Part shown: one piece after another, positions 35,728-43,938 of the stretch
Layout of the letters: every line of letters begins with the position of its first letter
Position numbering within the stretch: the first letter of the stretch is position 1
NCBI RefSeq assembly: GCF_000764205.1
Contig: NZ_JQDZ01000123.1
Location: forward strand, 124,001 to 188,000
Length of the DNA stretch: 64,000 bases
Source: Thalassotalea sp. ND16A
Lineage (GTDB): Bacteria > Pseudomonadota > Gammaproteobacteria > Enterobacterales > Alteromonadaceae
Direction: 5' to 3'
Program-made: the position numbers and the translations under genes
Notes under the pieces: model-generated
Told to the model about the DNA's origin: nothing
The model's database searches: none
What the model saw: the letters and a program-made list of their open reading frames with translations, nothing else

Positions 35728-38211
35728 TTAAGTGTCTGACATTAATTGCCTAACGGAACTGCGCAGGCTCTTCCTGCTGGCATAAACCCCTAAAGTGGTG
35801 ACCACAAGTAAAATGGTGGATAGGGTCGCAAGCAGCCAGATAAAGTCAGGCTTATAGGTCAATGAAAATTGCGATTGATAGATCAACAGCCCCGCAATGT
35901 AAGTGCCGACGATAGCACCTACGGCGGTGATGGTAGCCGTAACCAACCATTCAATGACGTTAAGCCTTAAACAGGTCGATTGTGAAAAACCAAAGCTCAT
36001 CACAATGCTGTTCTTCTTCATTTCTCTAGACTCAAGCGCATTGAGTGAGGCCAGGATCACCACCGCCGAAAGTACAATGATCATCAGCGAAAAACCACTA
36101 ATCACCTTAGTGATCATGGCTAACATGGTATCAAACCGGTCGGTCATTTCTTTAAGGGAGAGCATCCGCAGGGTGGGAAATTTTTGCCATAAATTGGTTA
36201 ACAGCGGCCATTGCTGTTGCTCAACCTCTAAACTCGCCATATTGAAATGAGGTGCCTGAATATGTGCCAGGGCAGCAGCTGGCATTTGTACCCAGAAGGT
36301 AATGGAACCTGCGCCGGGTTTAAATGCATGACTGGCGCTGATCTCAAAATTGAAGCTTTGCTGACCAATATAAAACGTTAACCAATCACCAAGCTGCAGG
36401 CCCAAATCCGTCATCACTTCCTGCTCAACCGAGATTTGCTGCCAATTTTGCGTATTGGCTCGCCACCATTGGCCGTCGACTATGTGATTATTTGGCGGAA
36501 TTGTCTCGCTCCAATGTAATCGAATAGGGCGAGTGAATGTGGCCAAACTATCGCTCGGTTTTTGGCTAAACTCCGTTAATGATTGTTCATTTACGGCGAC
36601 CAGCTTGGCATACATATAAGGTTTCGCCTGGCGAATTGTTATGTTCTGCTGTTTTGCCCAACGGTTAATATAGGTAAGTTGCGACTGAGTTGCTTGTGAT
36701 ACCATAACGTTGCCATCATGCTGGCGTTGATAAGATGCCATGGTAGCACCGATGTCTTTTAGCAGCATCAGCGTAAAAAGCAGTAAAAAAGCACATAAAC
36801 CCACTCCTAATATTTGCGTACTTTTGCTTATCAATCGCTGCTTCATCATAAACAAGGCAAACGGAATTAAGCCCGAAATATTCTGTGTGGCTTTCTCTCC
36901 AACGGTTAGGGTGGCCCAGCTTAGTACTATCATCAAGGTAATGGTAATAACGATGGTTGCCACCATCATCAAGGTTAACAAACCATTATCTGAATAGGTG
37001 ATCACTACCCCCAATAACACCAATAAACTACTCACTTTGCTAAGCCAATGGCTGGTGCCATTGCTGGTAGAGATAAACAATTTGGCTACCGAAGTCTGCT
37101 GTAAAGCAAGCCAAACGGGTGCATGAAAGACCGCAAAAATAATAACCACAAAACCTGTTGTTTTTAACATCGAGAAAATATTCCAATGCCAGGGCAAATT
37201 GATAAATGTTTCCTGTAACCAGTAAATTATCAGCCAATGAAATACGGTTGATAATAATAAAACCAAGGGCAACAATAACGCCAAAGCAATTAACCATTTA
37301 AACAACGACACTTGCATGCCTGTTGCCTTTGACGCGCCCAGACTCATGCAAATAGCTGAAAAGTATTGGTCTTTTTTGAGGTAAACTTGCGCTAATTGCT
37401 CGATGGCAATCGCCGCCATGAAGAACAAAATAATGGATGCTAAGCCGATAAAATTTTCGGTGCGTTGCCAAAACAGTGCCAATGGATGAGCACCTTGTTT
37501 ATGATGGACTTGTGCGGCCGGTAAATTTTTCTGCTGCCAGTGGAGCAAACTGCTAATTTGTGCGCTAGTTGCGGCAATTAGATAGCGATAGTGGACAAGA
37601 TCAGCAGCAAATGCCAGGCTTGCAAAATCCGCAGCATTGACCATAGCCCGCATATCAACACTATGTCCCTCCATCAATCTGTCGGGTTCATGTTGCAATA
37701 TCCGAGAAACCAAAAAGGGTTTCTCGGCGAGCAAAATATGATCACCAATGGTTAGCGATAAGCTGGCAAACAATCGGGCATCTAGCCAAATTTGACCTGA
37801 CTCGGGGCCACCGACTGTTTGCTGTCCCTGATGTTGTAACGATTGCGAGGTTAGCAACTCGCCCTGCAATGGGTAGTGGCTATCAACCGCTTTAAGTTTT
37901 GCTCGCTGCCATTTGCCGTTATGGGTCAATGTCGTCTGGATTTGCTGAGTAACAACCATTTCATCGATTAATGCAGTCACTGCTGCATACTGCTTGGCAG
38001 TTAACGGGTGTTTTTGACTGAGCACCGCATCAGCGCCGAGTAAGCCTTGTAAATTTTTATCGAGATAATTTTGTATGCTTGCGCTTGATTGACTTAAGGT
38101 GACAATAAATAGCAACAATACCCCTTGGGTCCAACGCAATAACCGTTGATGAGAATGCTGGCGCTCTTGCTGATAAAAATGCCAGGCCAATTTAACATTG
38201 CCAATTAACAT
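35728..38211 (-). CDS. FtsX-like ABC transporter permease (YbbP type)
   Basis: 827 residues. N-terminal membrane helix (about 30-48), large periplasmic domain, several helices in the middle (about 255-470), a second periplasmic domain and a C-terminal FtsX-type helix set (about 695-820) with VILASLNALESREMKKNSIVMSFGFS split across helices. Ten or so membrane segments and two FtsX-like halves match YbbP, the permease of LolCDE/MacB-related (mechanotransmission) ABC systems that handle lipids, lipoproteins or peptides rather than translocating small solutes. Overlaps the ATPase gene by 7 bases. In this cluster it is likely induced by the adjacent two-component system. Confidence 0.88.
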   Translation of the reverse strand: MLIGNVKLAWHFYQQERQHSHQRLLRWTQGVLLLFIVTLSQSSASIQNYLDKNLQGLLGADAVLSQKHPLTAKQYAAVTALIDEMVVTQQIQTTLTHNGKWQRAKLKAVDSHYPLQGELLTSQSLQHQGQQTVGGPESGQIWLDARLFASLSLTIGDHILLAEKPFLVSRILQHEPDRLMEGHSVDMRAMVNAADFASLAFAADLVHYRYLIAATSAQISSLLHWQQKNLPAAQVHHKQGAHPLALFWQRTENFIGLASIILFFMAAIAIEQLAQVYLKKDQYFSAICMSLGASKATGMQVSLFKWLIALALLLPLVLLLSTVFHWLIIYWLQETFINLPWHWNIFSMLKTTGFVVIIFAVFHAPVWLALQQTSVAKLFISTSNGTSHWLSKVSSLLVLLGVVITYSDNGLLTLMMVATIVITITLMIVLSWATLTVGEKATQNISGLIPFALFMMKQRLISKSTQILGVGLCAFLLLFTLMLLKDIGATMASYQRQHDGNVMVSQATQSQLTYINRWAKQQNITIRQAKPYMYAKLVAVNEQSLTEFSQKPSDSLATFTRPIRLHWSETIPPNNHIVDGQWWRANTQNWQQISVEQEVMTDLGLQLGDWLTFYIGQQSFNFEISASHAFKPGAGSITFWVQMPAAALAHIQAPHFNMASLEVEQQQWPLLTNLWQKFPTLRMLSLKEMTDRFDTMLAMITKVISGFSLMIIVLSAVVILASLNALESREMKKNSIVMSFGFSQSTCLRLNVIEWLVTATITAVGAIVGTYIAGLLIYQSQFSLTYKPDFIWLLATLSTILLVVTTLGVYASRKSLRSSVRQLMSDT

Positions 38212-38891
38212 GCCGCCACCTGCAGCGCTTGCTTTGATTGTTGGCTGTACTGACCATCGGCTAATGAAAAAATATGCTGAGCACGATTCGCTAAAATATC
38301 GCTATGGGTAACCACCACCAGACCGGCATTATTTTCTTGGCAGCAGGCAAACAAGATATCTGCAATTTCTGTCGCGCTTGTTTGATCTAAATTTCCAGTG
38401 GGTTCATCGGCGAAAATAAAACTGGGTTCAAACACCAGTGCCCGCGCTATCGCCACTCGCTGTTGTTCACCGCCACTTAATTCACTCGGTTTATGATTGA
38501 TGCGATGGCTTAAGCCAACTTTTGTTAGCCAAGTCCTGGCTTTTTCTAGCGCCTGTTTATCACCTCTTAACTTTAGTGGTAACGCCACATTATTCAGCGC
38601 GGTTAATTCGGCTAACAAATGGAACTGTTGAAAAATAAAGCCAATATCTGCCCTTAAAGCATCCAGGGAAGCACTTTGACCAGCCTTAACATATAGTCCT
38701 TGTCCTGTAGTAGGCTGTTCTAAACCCGACATCAGCATCAGCAGGCTTGATTTTCCGGCGCCAGAAGGGCCGGTAATGGCATAAGATTGACCTTGCACAA
38801 TGGATAAATTGAGCTCATCGAATAACGTGACTTTTTCTTGGTTAAGTTGAAACGAGTGGCTAATATTCTTTAATTCAATGTAGCTAGACAT
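38205..38891 (-). CDS. ABC transporter ATP-binding protein (LolD/YbbA type)
   Basis: 228 residues, single nucleotide-binding domain. Walker [17 protein letters not shown] (about 40-50), Q-loop [10 protein letters not shown], signature [16 protein letters not shown], Walker [13 protein letters not shown] and H-loop VVTHSD. The PTGNLD tail and [10 protein letters not shown] wording are typical of the MacB/LolD/YbbA subgroup. Pairs with the downstream permease through overlapping ends. Its promoter region carries a triple GTGAAAT/ATTTCAC repeat 50 bases upstream. Confidence 0.93.
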   Translation of the reverse strand: MSSYIELKNISHSFQLNQEKVTLFDELNLSIVQGQSYAITGPSGAGKSSLLMLMSGLEQPTTGQGLYVKAGQSASLDALRADIGFIFQQFHLLAELTALNNVALPLKLRGDKQALEKARTWLTKVGLSHRINHKPSELSGGEQQRVAIARALVFEPSFIFADEPTGNLDQTSATEIADILFACCQENNAGLVVVTHSDILANRAQHIFSLADGQYSQQSKQALQVAAC

Positions 38892-38941
38892 GGCTCAGAT
38901 CCATTATTGACAATAATAGCTGCTAAGTTAATACCGGGACT

Positions 38942-38969
38942 GTGAAATGGATGTGAAATGAGGTGAAAT
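38942..38969 (-). promoter_or_regulatory. Triple direct-repeat site upstream of the ABC operon
   Basis: ATTTCAC units (GTGAAAT on the plus strand) at 38942-38948, 38953-38959 and 38963-38969, with periods of 11 and 10 bases, all on the same face of the helix. The leftmost unit is 50 bases from the ATPase start codon. Same motif and orientation as the sites before the DJ-1 gene and the lipoprotein pseudogene. Confidence 0.65.
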
Positions 38970-39072
38970 TGTTCCTAATCAAAAAAAGCTTAAATACCTG
39001 AACGGATGCCATTTTAGCGGCTCAATTATTTCAACTTAATGCGTACTTATGGTGATTAAGTACCTATAATAC

Positions 39073-39597
39073 GTGACAAATTTGTTAACTTATGAAGCCT
39101 CGAAAGATTTTGAACTTGAAAGCAAAACCATTAGCAGCTGGAATGGTGAAATACCGGTTGAACAAATTAAGGGTAAAAAAGTCACGGTAGTGCCAATATT
39201 ACTAGCTGGCCTTGGCATGATGGATGGTGTGTTAGAGCTTATCCCCAATGCCCGTATTTCTGTTGTTGGCATGTACCGCAATGAAGAAACTCTCGAGCCG
39301 GTGGTTTATTTTGAAAAGCTTGTTGGTCAAATTGATCAGCGCATCGCCTTGGTTATCGATCCTATGTTAGCTACTGGTGGCTCGATGAATGCGACTATTG
39401 ATCTGCTGAAACAACGGGGTTGTAAGAGAATTAAGGCACTTGTTTTAGTTGCTGCCCCAGAAGGCATCGCGGCCATGGAGCAAGCTCACCCTGATGTTGA
39501 ACTTTATACCGCATCTATCGACGATTGCCTTAACGCAGCGGGTTACATATTGCCGGGTCTCGGTGATGCCGGTGATAAAATTTTTGGTACTAAGTAA
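39073..39597 (+). pseudogene. upp: 5'-truncated uracil phosphoribosyltransferase
   Basis: The 174-codon frame (GTG start) matches Upp from residue ~36 to its end: [35 protein letters not shown] (PRPP loop), [11 protein letters not shown] and [18 protein letters not shown]. The first ~35 residues, including the usual ISTKRFR region, are absent; a stop (TAA 39067) and unrelated AT-rich DNA precede it. In addition the conserved Arg of VPILRAGLG is Leu here. Upp normally makes UMP from uracil and PRPP. The loss, together with the broken uraA next door, indicates decay of the uracil salvage operon, although a shortened product cannot be excluded. Confidence 0.75.
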
Positions 39598-39620
39598 ATC
39601 GCTGCTCATAGAGGTTAATC

Positions 39621-40585
39621 ATGGATTTTAATCATACAAGCCAACAAAAGTCCGGCCTGTTCAAATAAGTCTTGACTGGCAGCCAGATGCTATTTGTCGC
39701 CTTTGGCGCTCTGGTATTAATGCCGTTACTCACCGGTTTAGATCCCAACGTTGCCTTATGCACCGCGGGTATCGGCACCTTATTGTTTCAGCTGGTTACT
39801 AAAGGCCAGGTGCCTGTCTTTTTGGCGTCATCTTTTGCCTTTATCGCACCAATAATGTACGGCACCCAAACCTGGGACGTACCGGCCACTATGGGCGCCT
39901 TAATGGTTGTCGGTGTGGTTTATGCTTGTTTCAGTGGCATGATCAAGCTGCGCGGGGTGAGCTTTATTCACAAATATTTACCGCCGATAGTGACCGGGCC
40001 AATCATCATGGTTATCGGTTTATCGTTAGCTCCGGTTGCCGTCAACATGGCGCTCGGTCGTACCGGTGATGGCGCAAGCCAAATCTTTGAGCCCTCTGTG
40101 GCGTTGGCGATTTCTTTACCGGTATTATTGATTTTTCTGCGGTCAAAAGTGCGCCCTGCTTGGCGATGCCGAATTTTACGGCGCCAGAGTTTCAATGGCA
40201 GGCCATCGTCTATATGTTGCCTGTCGCTATTGCCCCGGCAATCGAACACATAGGTGACATACTGGCAATCGGTTCCGCGACCAACAAAGATTATCTTAAA
40301 AAGCACGGCTTGCATCGCACTATGCTGGGCGACGGATTGGCGACAACGGCGGCATCATTGCTCGGCGGTCCGCCCAATACCACTTATTCGGAAGTAACCG
40401 GGGCGGTGATGTTAACCAAGGCGTTCAATCCAAGAATTATGACCTGGGCAGCAATGACTGCCATCGTGTTGAATTTGATCTTGTCTAAGGAACAGGCGGC
40501 ATTGCTGAACAATACCAAGGTGATCAAATATCTGCTAATTTTATTTTCAGCGAAACAATTGCAGCAAGGACAATTTTTGGCTTGA
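39621..40585 (+). pseudogene. uraA: Uracil permease gene with several lesions
   Basis: Homology to UraA/UapA-type uracil:proton symporters is clear, but the gene is broken. A nonsense TAA is at codon 16 (39666). A deletion with frame change near 40127 joins ALAISLPVLL to IDFSAVKSAPCLAMPNF, removing about 35-40 codons. A further in-frame loss near 40470 joins FNPRIMTWAAMTAIVL to NLILSKEQ, removing the last membrane helices. Intact pieces such as PNTTYSEVTGAVMLTKAF and IEHIGDILAI show recent decay. It follows truncated upp by 23 bases. Confidence 0.88.
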
Positions 40586-40608
40586 TGATAAACCGCAGGA
40601 TGAAGTTA

Positions 40609-40632
40609 AAAATGCGGCTTACGCCGCATTTT
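40609..40632. terminator. Bidirectional terminator between uraA and a membrane protein gene
   Basis: AAAATGCGGC (40609-40618), TTAC loop, GCCGCATTTT (40623-40632): a perfect 10-bp stem with A and T ends, between convergent genes. Confidence 0.85.
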
Positions 40633-40646
40633 AGCTAAGTGAATAG

Positions 40647-40895
40647 CTATTTTTCGGTTTTGATTTTTAAGTCTGGGATATCGGTCGCACCGATAGCATG
40701 CAACACGATACCAACCATAAAGAAGAAAAACGTGGTGGCGCCTACAGCTGCTTTGTACACATCACTCGCCTCAGCCGTGTTTATTGCTAATAAACCGCCA
40801 GCAGCGGCAGCAAGAATAAAACTGGTAATGGCACAGAATGTTGAAATTTTTTGTAAAAAGCGTTTGCTCGTTGGCATGCGTTCGGTCGTTGACAT
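40647..40895 (-). CDS. Small two-helix membrane protein
   Basis: 82 residues beginning MSTTERMPTSKRFLQKIS. Two membrane helices (about 20-38 with FILAAAAGGLLAI, and 50-70 with TTFFFFMVGIVLHAIG) and a short charged C-terminal tail. The opposite strand also has an open frame, but the clean hydrophobic periodicity and the terminator just past its end favour this strand. No family recognised; function unknown. Confidence 0.65.
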   Translation of the reverse strand: MSTTERMPTSKRFLQKISTFCAITSFILAAAAGGLLAINTAEASDVYKAAVGATTFFFFMVGIVLHAIGATDIPDLKIKTEK

Positions 40896-41073
40896 TTGAA
40901 TTTAAAACTCTGTTTAAAATTGATGCTGCCAGTATATCGAAAAAAAACGGCTATTACCTTGATAAGGGTCAAGCGTAAGAGCTGAACAACCCGCACAGAT
41001 GTTGATCCTTATCAAATACCCGAGTAAAGCAATCAAGTATTATGACGCTATCTTTTAGTTAGAGGAGAAATCT

Positions 41074-41166
41074 ATGGGTTGCTGTGGCGCTTGTGGTGGT
41101 GAAGAGAAAAAAGCTGTGGAAGAGCAGGAACAATCTCAAGAAACTACTGAAACAACTGAAGAATAA
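41074..41166 (+). CDS. Cys-rich 30-residue peptide
   Basis: A very short ORF preceded by an excellent ribosome binding site (AGAGGAGAAATCT). The product begins MGCCGACGGEEKK and continues as a Glu/Gln/Thr-rich tail. The CCGAC cluster at the very N terminus suggests metal binding or a redox role; the acidic tail is disordered. It ends with TAA and is followed by a strong intrinsic terminator at 41227. The good translation signals and the monocistronic layout make it a likely real gene. Confidence 0.7.
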   Translation: MGCCGACGGEEKKAVEEQEQSQETTETTEE

Positions 41167-41226
41167 TCGTTGTTAACAGAATTGATATAAGTTCTTGAGT
41201 ACGATATTACCTAAGAACCAGAGATA

Positions 41227-41256
41227 AAAAAGCAGCTTTCTAGCTGCTTTTTTTGC
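41227..41256 (+). terminator. Intrinsic terminator of the Cys-rich peptide gene
   Basis: AAAAAGCAGCT pairs with AGCTGCTTTTT around TTCT, followed by further Ts. Confidence 0.9.
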
Positions 41257-41446
41257 ACTTGGATGTGTTCCGTCCATCAATTTTAGTCACTGGTTGGCGG
41301 GGTTTGAATGCCTTGCATAGCAGCCTAATTAAACGGCTTTAACCTCGCGCTCTTTGACGAATTCACCTATCGGCTAATAATATCAACTCTGCCCGAAGCC
41401 CGTTGCAAAAAGTCAGAAGCGATTAATACTTCAGGGAAGAACTTAT

Positions 41447-41477
41447 CCTCCCTTACCATGAATGGCAGCTAGGGAGG
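41447..41477 (-). terminator. Hairpin after the cytochrome gene
   Basis: CCTCCCT (41447-41453) pairs with AGGGAGG (41471-41477). It lies about 20 bases past the cytochrome stop. The T run is poor, so its role as terminator is uncertain. Confidence 0.4.
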
Positions 41478-41497
41478 ACTTGTCTACAAGTTTTAGC

Positions 41498-42748
41498 TTA
41501 TCTTAACGAAGCCATGTATTCGGCAACCGCCGCAATGTCTTTATCTGTTAATTTAGCGGCAATGTTGGCCATCATTGCGTTCATGTCGTTATGGCGAGAA
41601 CCGTCACGGAACTTAGCTAATTGTGATTTTAAGTAGTCAACATTTTGGCTGCCAACAGCAGGGAAACCAGCAAGTGCTGAACCTTTACCTGTTGTGCCAT
41701 GACAGGCGATACAAGCCGTAATGCCACGCGTTGCATCACCACCTTGGTATAATTTCTTACCGGCAGCATTGGCTTCAACAGCTTTTGCCTGCACTTTCTG
41801 GCTGGCATAATAAGCGGCTAAATCTTGGATATCTGTGTCAGATAATGCAGCAACCATACCTGCCATTACCGGGTCGGCACGACCTTCAGGCCCAGCCTTA
41901 AAGTCAGCTAATTGCTTAGCAAGGTATTTTTCATGTTGGCCAGCAAGGTTAGGATACATCGCAACTAAAGCGTTACCATCTGCACCATGACAGGCGGCAC
42001 AGGCTGCCGATTTTGTTTTACCCGCGGCAACAACACCAGTAAATGTTAATTTCTCGGCGGAAGGCTTTTTCGCGGCTACGTTGGCAACGGCTGCCGGGTC
42101 TTTAAAGTAAGCACCTAAATCGGCAACATCTTGTTCGCTTAAGTTTTTAGCAACAACATTCATTGCCGGGTCAGTGCGCTGTTCAGTTTGAAACGCGGTT
42201 AATTGCTTTTCAATGTATGCCGGGTGTTGCTTTGACAGGTTAGGGTTAATTAAAACCTCTGAATTGCCTTCTTTACCATGACAGTCAACACAAGCGGTAA
42301 TACCACGGGCAGCATCGCCATTTTCATACAAGCCTTTACCTGCGGCAGCATCCGCTAAGATTGCTGGAGCGGCGGCAACAACTGGCGCTGCCGGCGTTGT
42401 GCCTGAACTGCTGCTGTCTGCTGCAGCAACTGAACTTTCTCCACTTACTGAGAAGGAAGCAAAATATGCCCCTAAATCGGCCATGTCCTGATCAGACAAT
42501 GCCGCCGCCATTGGTGCCATAACGGCATCGGTGCGAGATCCGCTTTTAAATGCATTTAACTGTTTAGCAATATAGTCAGCATGTTGTCCGGCCAGGTTAG
42601 GGTAGTTACCGGCAATGCCAATACCATTTGCGCCATGACAACCCGCACAAACGGCGGCTTTGGTTTTGCCTGCAGCGGCATCGCCTGCGGCGAATGCGTT
42701 ACCTAGAAATCCGCAACCTAAAATAGCTGCAAGTACAAGTTTCTTCAT
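41498..42748 (-). CDS. Tetraheme cytochrome c, tandem duplication of diheme cytochrome c4
   Basis: 416 residues with a signal peptide (1-20, ending NAFA). Four CxxCH heme sites: CAGCH (about 34), CVDCH (about 151), CAACH (about 248) and CIACH (about 344). The units alternate. One and three share GKTK.A.CA.CHGA and YPNLAGQH; two and four share GD..RGITAC..CHG. So an ordinary two-heme c4 (about 200 residues) was duplicated in frame, with a Ser/Ala/Pro linker after the first unit. Cytochrome c4 is a periplasmic electron carrier to terminal oxidases and commonly sits beside engB-polA, as here. The doubled form is unusual. Divergent from engB. Confidence 0.9.
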   Translation of the reverse strand: MKKLVLAAILGCGFLGNAFAAGDAAAGKTKAAVCAGCHGANGIGIAGNYPNLAGQHADYIAKQLNAFKSGSRTDAVMAPMAAALSDQDMADLGAYFASFSVSGESSVAAADSSSSGTTPAAPVVAAAPAILADAAAGKGLYENGDAARGITACVDCHGKEGNSEVLINPNLSKQHPAYIEKQLTAFQTEQRTDPAMNVVAKNLSEQDVADLGAYFKDPAAVANVAAKKPSAEKLTFTGVVAAGKTKSAACAACHGADGNALVAMYPNLAGQHEKYLAKQLADFKAGPEGRADPVMAGMVAALSDTDIQDLAAYYASQKVQAKAVEANAAGKKLYQGGDATRGITACIACHGTTGKGSALAGFPAVGSQNVDYLKSQLAKFRDGSRHNDMNAMMANIAAKLTDKDIAAVAEYMASLR

Positions 42749-42986
42749 AGTTTTTCTGCCTGTTATTTCTTGTTAAATACCAGCATTGGCACTGAATATT
42801 TTTAATAGCGATTTGGATATAAAAATTTACGCTATTTTACACAATTCCCGCGTAGGTGTAATGGTTATTGCTTATTTTTTCAGTAAAAGTTACAGATTTT
42901 TACCGTCAAAATGCGGATAACAAAAAAACAATGCAATAAATGACCCAAAACAAGATATAATTGTAGGAGTTATTTATTTTTAATTT

Positions 42987-43652
42987 ATGGTGGAATCCAT
43001 CTTGACAACTCCTGCAGTGAATTTACATGTTGCTACCTTTGAAACCAGTGCGCCTGATATCAGAAAACTACCGGCTGATAGTGGCATAGAGGTTGCGTTT
43101 GCTGGTCGCTCAAACGCGGGTAAGTCGAGTGCATTAAACACGTTAACCAACCAAAAGTCGTTAGCACGCACCAGTAAGACCCCAGGTCGAACGCAATTAA
43201 TTAATGTTTTTGATATTCGTGATAATCGCCGTTTAATCGATTTACCCGGCTACGGTTTTGCCAAAGTGCCCTTGGAAATGAAGAAGAAGTGGCAAAAAGC
43301 GTTGGCGGAATACCTTGAAAAACGGATGAGCTTGAAAGGCCTGGTGATCTTAATGGATATTCGCCATCCGATGAAAGATTTGGACGTTGATTTGATTGAA
43401 TGGGCCAATGATTGTAATTTACCGGTATTGGCGTTATTAACCAAAGCCGATAAATATAAAGCGGGTAAGCGTAATTCGGAAGTATTACAGGTACGCAAGA
43501 AATGCGCTAACTTGCACAATAATATTAAAGTCCAGGCGTTTTCATCGCTCACCAAAGTTGGCTTAGATAGCGCAACCAACATCATTAGTGACTGGTTTGT
43601 TAATATCGAACACCAGGAACTGGTAGAAGACGTCGCTGACGAAGAAGAATAA
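42987..43652 (+). CDS. engB: Ribosome biogenesis GTP-binding protein EngB (YihA/YsxC)
   Basis: 221 residues. Single GTPase domain: G1 GRSNAGKSS, the [14 protein letters not shown] switch I region, G3 DLPGYG, G4 TKAD, and the conserved [14 protein letters not shown]. Assists 50S subunit assembly. It starts at ATG 42987 with AGGAGT about 15 bases upstream, and ends before the AAAGAGCC terminator. Convergent with the small-RNA candidate and polA, as yihA is with spf and polA in E. coli. Confidence 0.96.
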   Translation: MVESILTTPAVNLHVATFETSAPDIRKLPADSGIEVAFAGRSNAGKSSALNTLTNQKSLARTSKTPGRTQLINVFDIRDNRRLIDLPGYGFAKVPLEMKKKWQKALAEYLEKRMSLKGLVILMDIRHPMKDLDVDLIEWANDCNLPVLALLTKADKYKAGKRNSEVLQVRKKCANLHNNIKVQAFSSLTKVGLDSATNIISDWFVNIEHQELVEDVADEEE

Positions 43653-43674
43653 CTTACGGTTGGTAAGTGATTTC

Positions 43675-43702
43675 AAAAAGAGCCTGCGGGCTCTTTTTTT
43701 TA
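43675..43702 (+). terminator. engB terminator
   Basis: AAAGAGCC, loop TGCG, GGCTCTTT followed by a T run: a standard intrinsic terminator 22 bases after engB. Confidence 0.92.
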
Positions 43703-43704
43703 AG

Positions 43705-43797
43705 CAAAAAAAACCGACTACACAAATGCGCAGTCGGTAAGAAGCTTTTGGGGAAGCTAAAAACAAAAGTTATTACAACAAGAATTCCGTTAGGAAT
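43705..43797 (-). ncRNA. Candidate small RNA in the Spot 42 (spf) position
   Basis: The minus strand has a good promoter (TTTACA 43832-43827, 17-base spacer, TAAACT 43809-43804). About 65 non-coding bases follow, then an intrinsic terminator: ACCGACTGCGC pairs with GUGUAGUCGGU around AUUU (11 pairs, two G-U), then eight Us. This gives a discrete RNA of about 93 bases. It lies just downstream of polA, in the same direction, convergent with engB, which is the location of spf in E. coli. The sequence does not resemble the E. coli Spot 42 RNA that I recall, so homology is unproven. Confidence 0.62.
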
Positions 43798-43807
43798 GGC
43801 TGTAGTT

Positions 43808-43823
43808 TAGAGTGTTCACTCTA
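43808..43823. promoter_or_regulatory. Perfect palindrome inside the small-RNA promoter spacer
   Basis: TAGAGTGTTCACTCTA: 7-base perfect arms around TT, filling the spacer between the -35 and -10 of the small-RNA promoter. A repressor bound here would block RNA polymerase. The half-site does not match the CRP consensus. Confidence 0.6.
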
Positions 43824-43877
43824 GTTTGTAAAGTATTTATTCTAACTTTTATTACATTTTGTTAAAAATAAATTAAA

Positions 43878-43907
43878 AAAACAGGCTGGATAGCCTGTTT
43901 TTTTCAA
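43878..43907 (-). terminator. polA terminator
   Basis: AAAAACAGGCT, loop GGAT, AGCCTGTTTTT, with A/T tracts on both sides, about 30 bases after the polA stop. Confidence 0.92.
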
Positions 43908-43938
43908 TTTAATTGCTGGCTTTGTAGTTTTATTACAT

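Noticed and set aside
40639-40899. Plus-strand 86-codon ORF opposite the small membrane protein
   Set aside because: The minus-strand frame has clean membrane helices and a terminator after its stop; the plus frame is its shadow.
43705-43797. Calling the polA-engB RNA Spot 42 outright
   Set aside because: Position fits, but the sequence does not match the E. coli Spot 42 that I recall, so no symbol was given.
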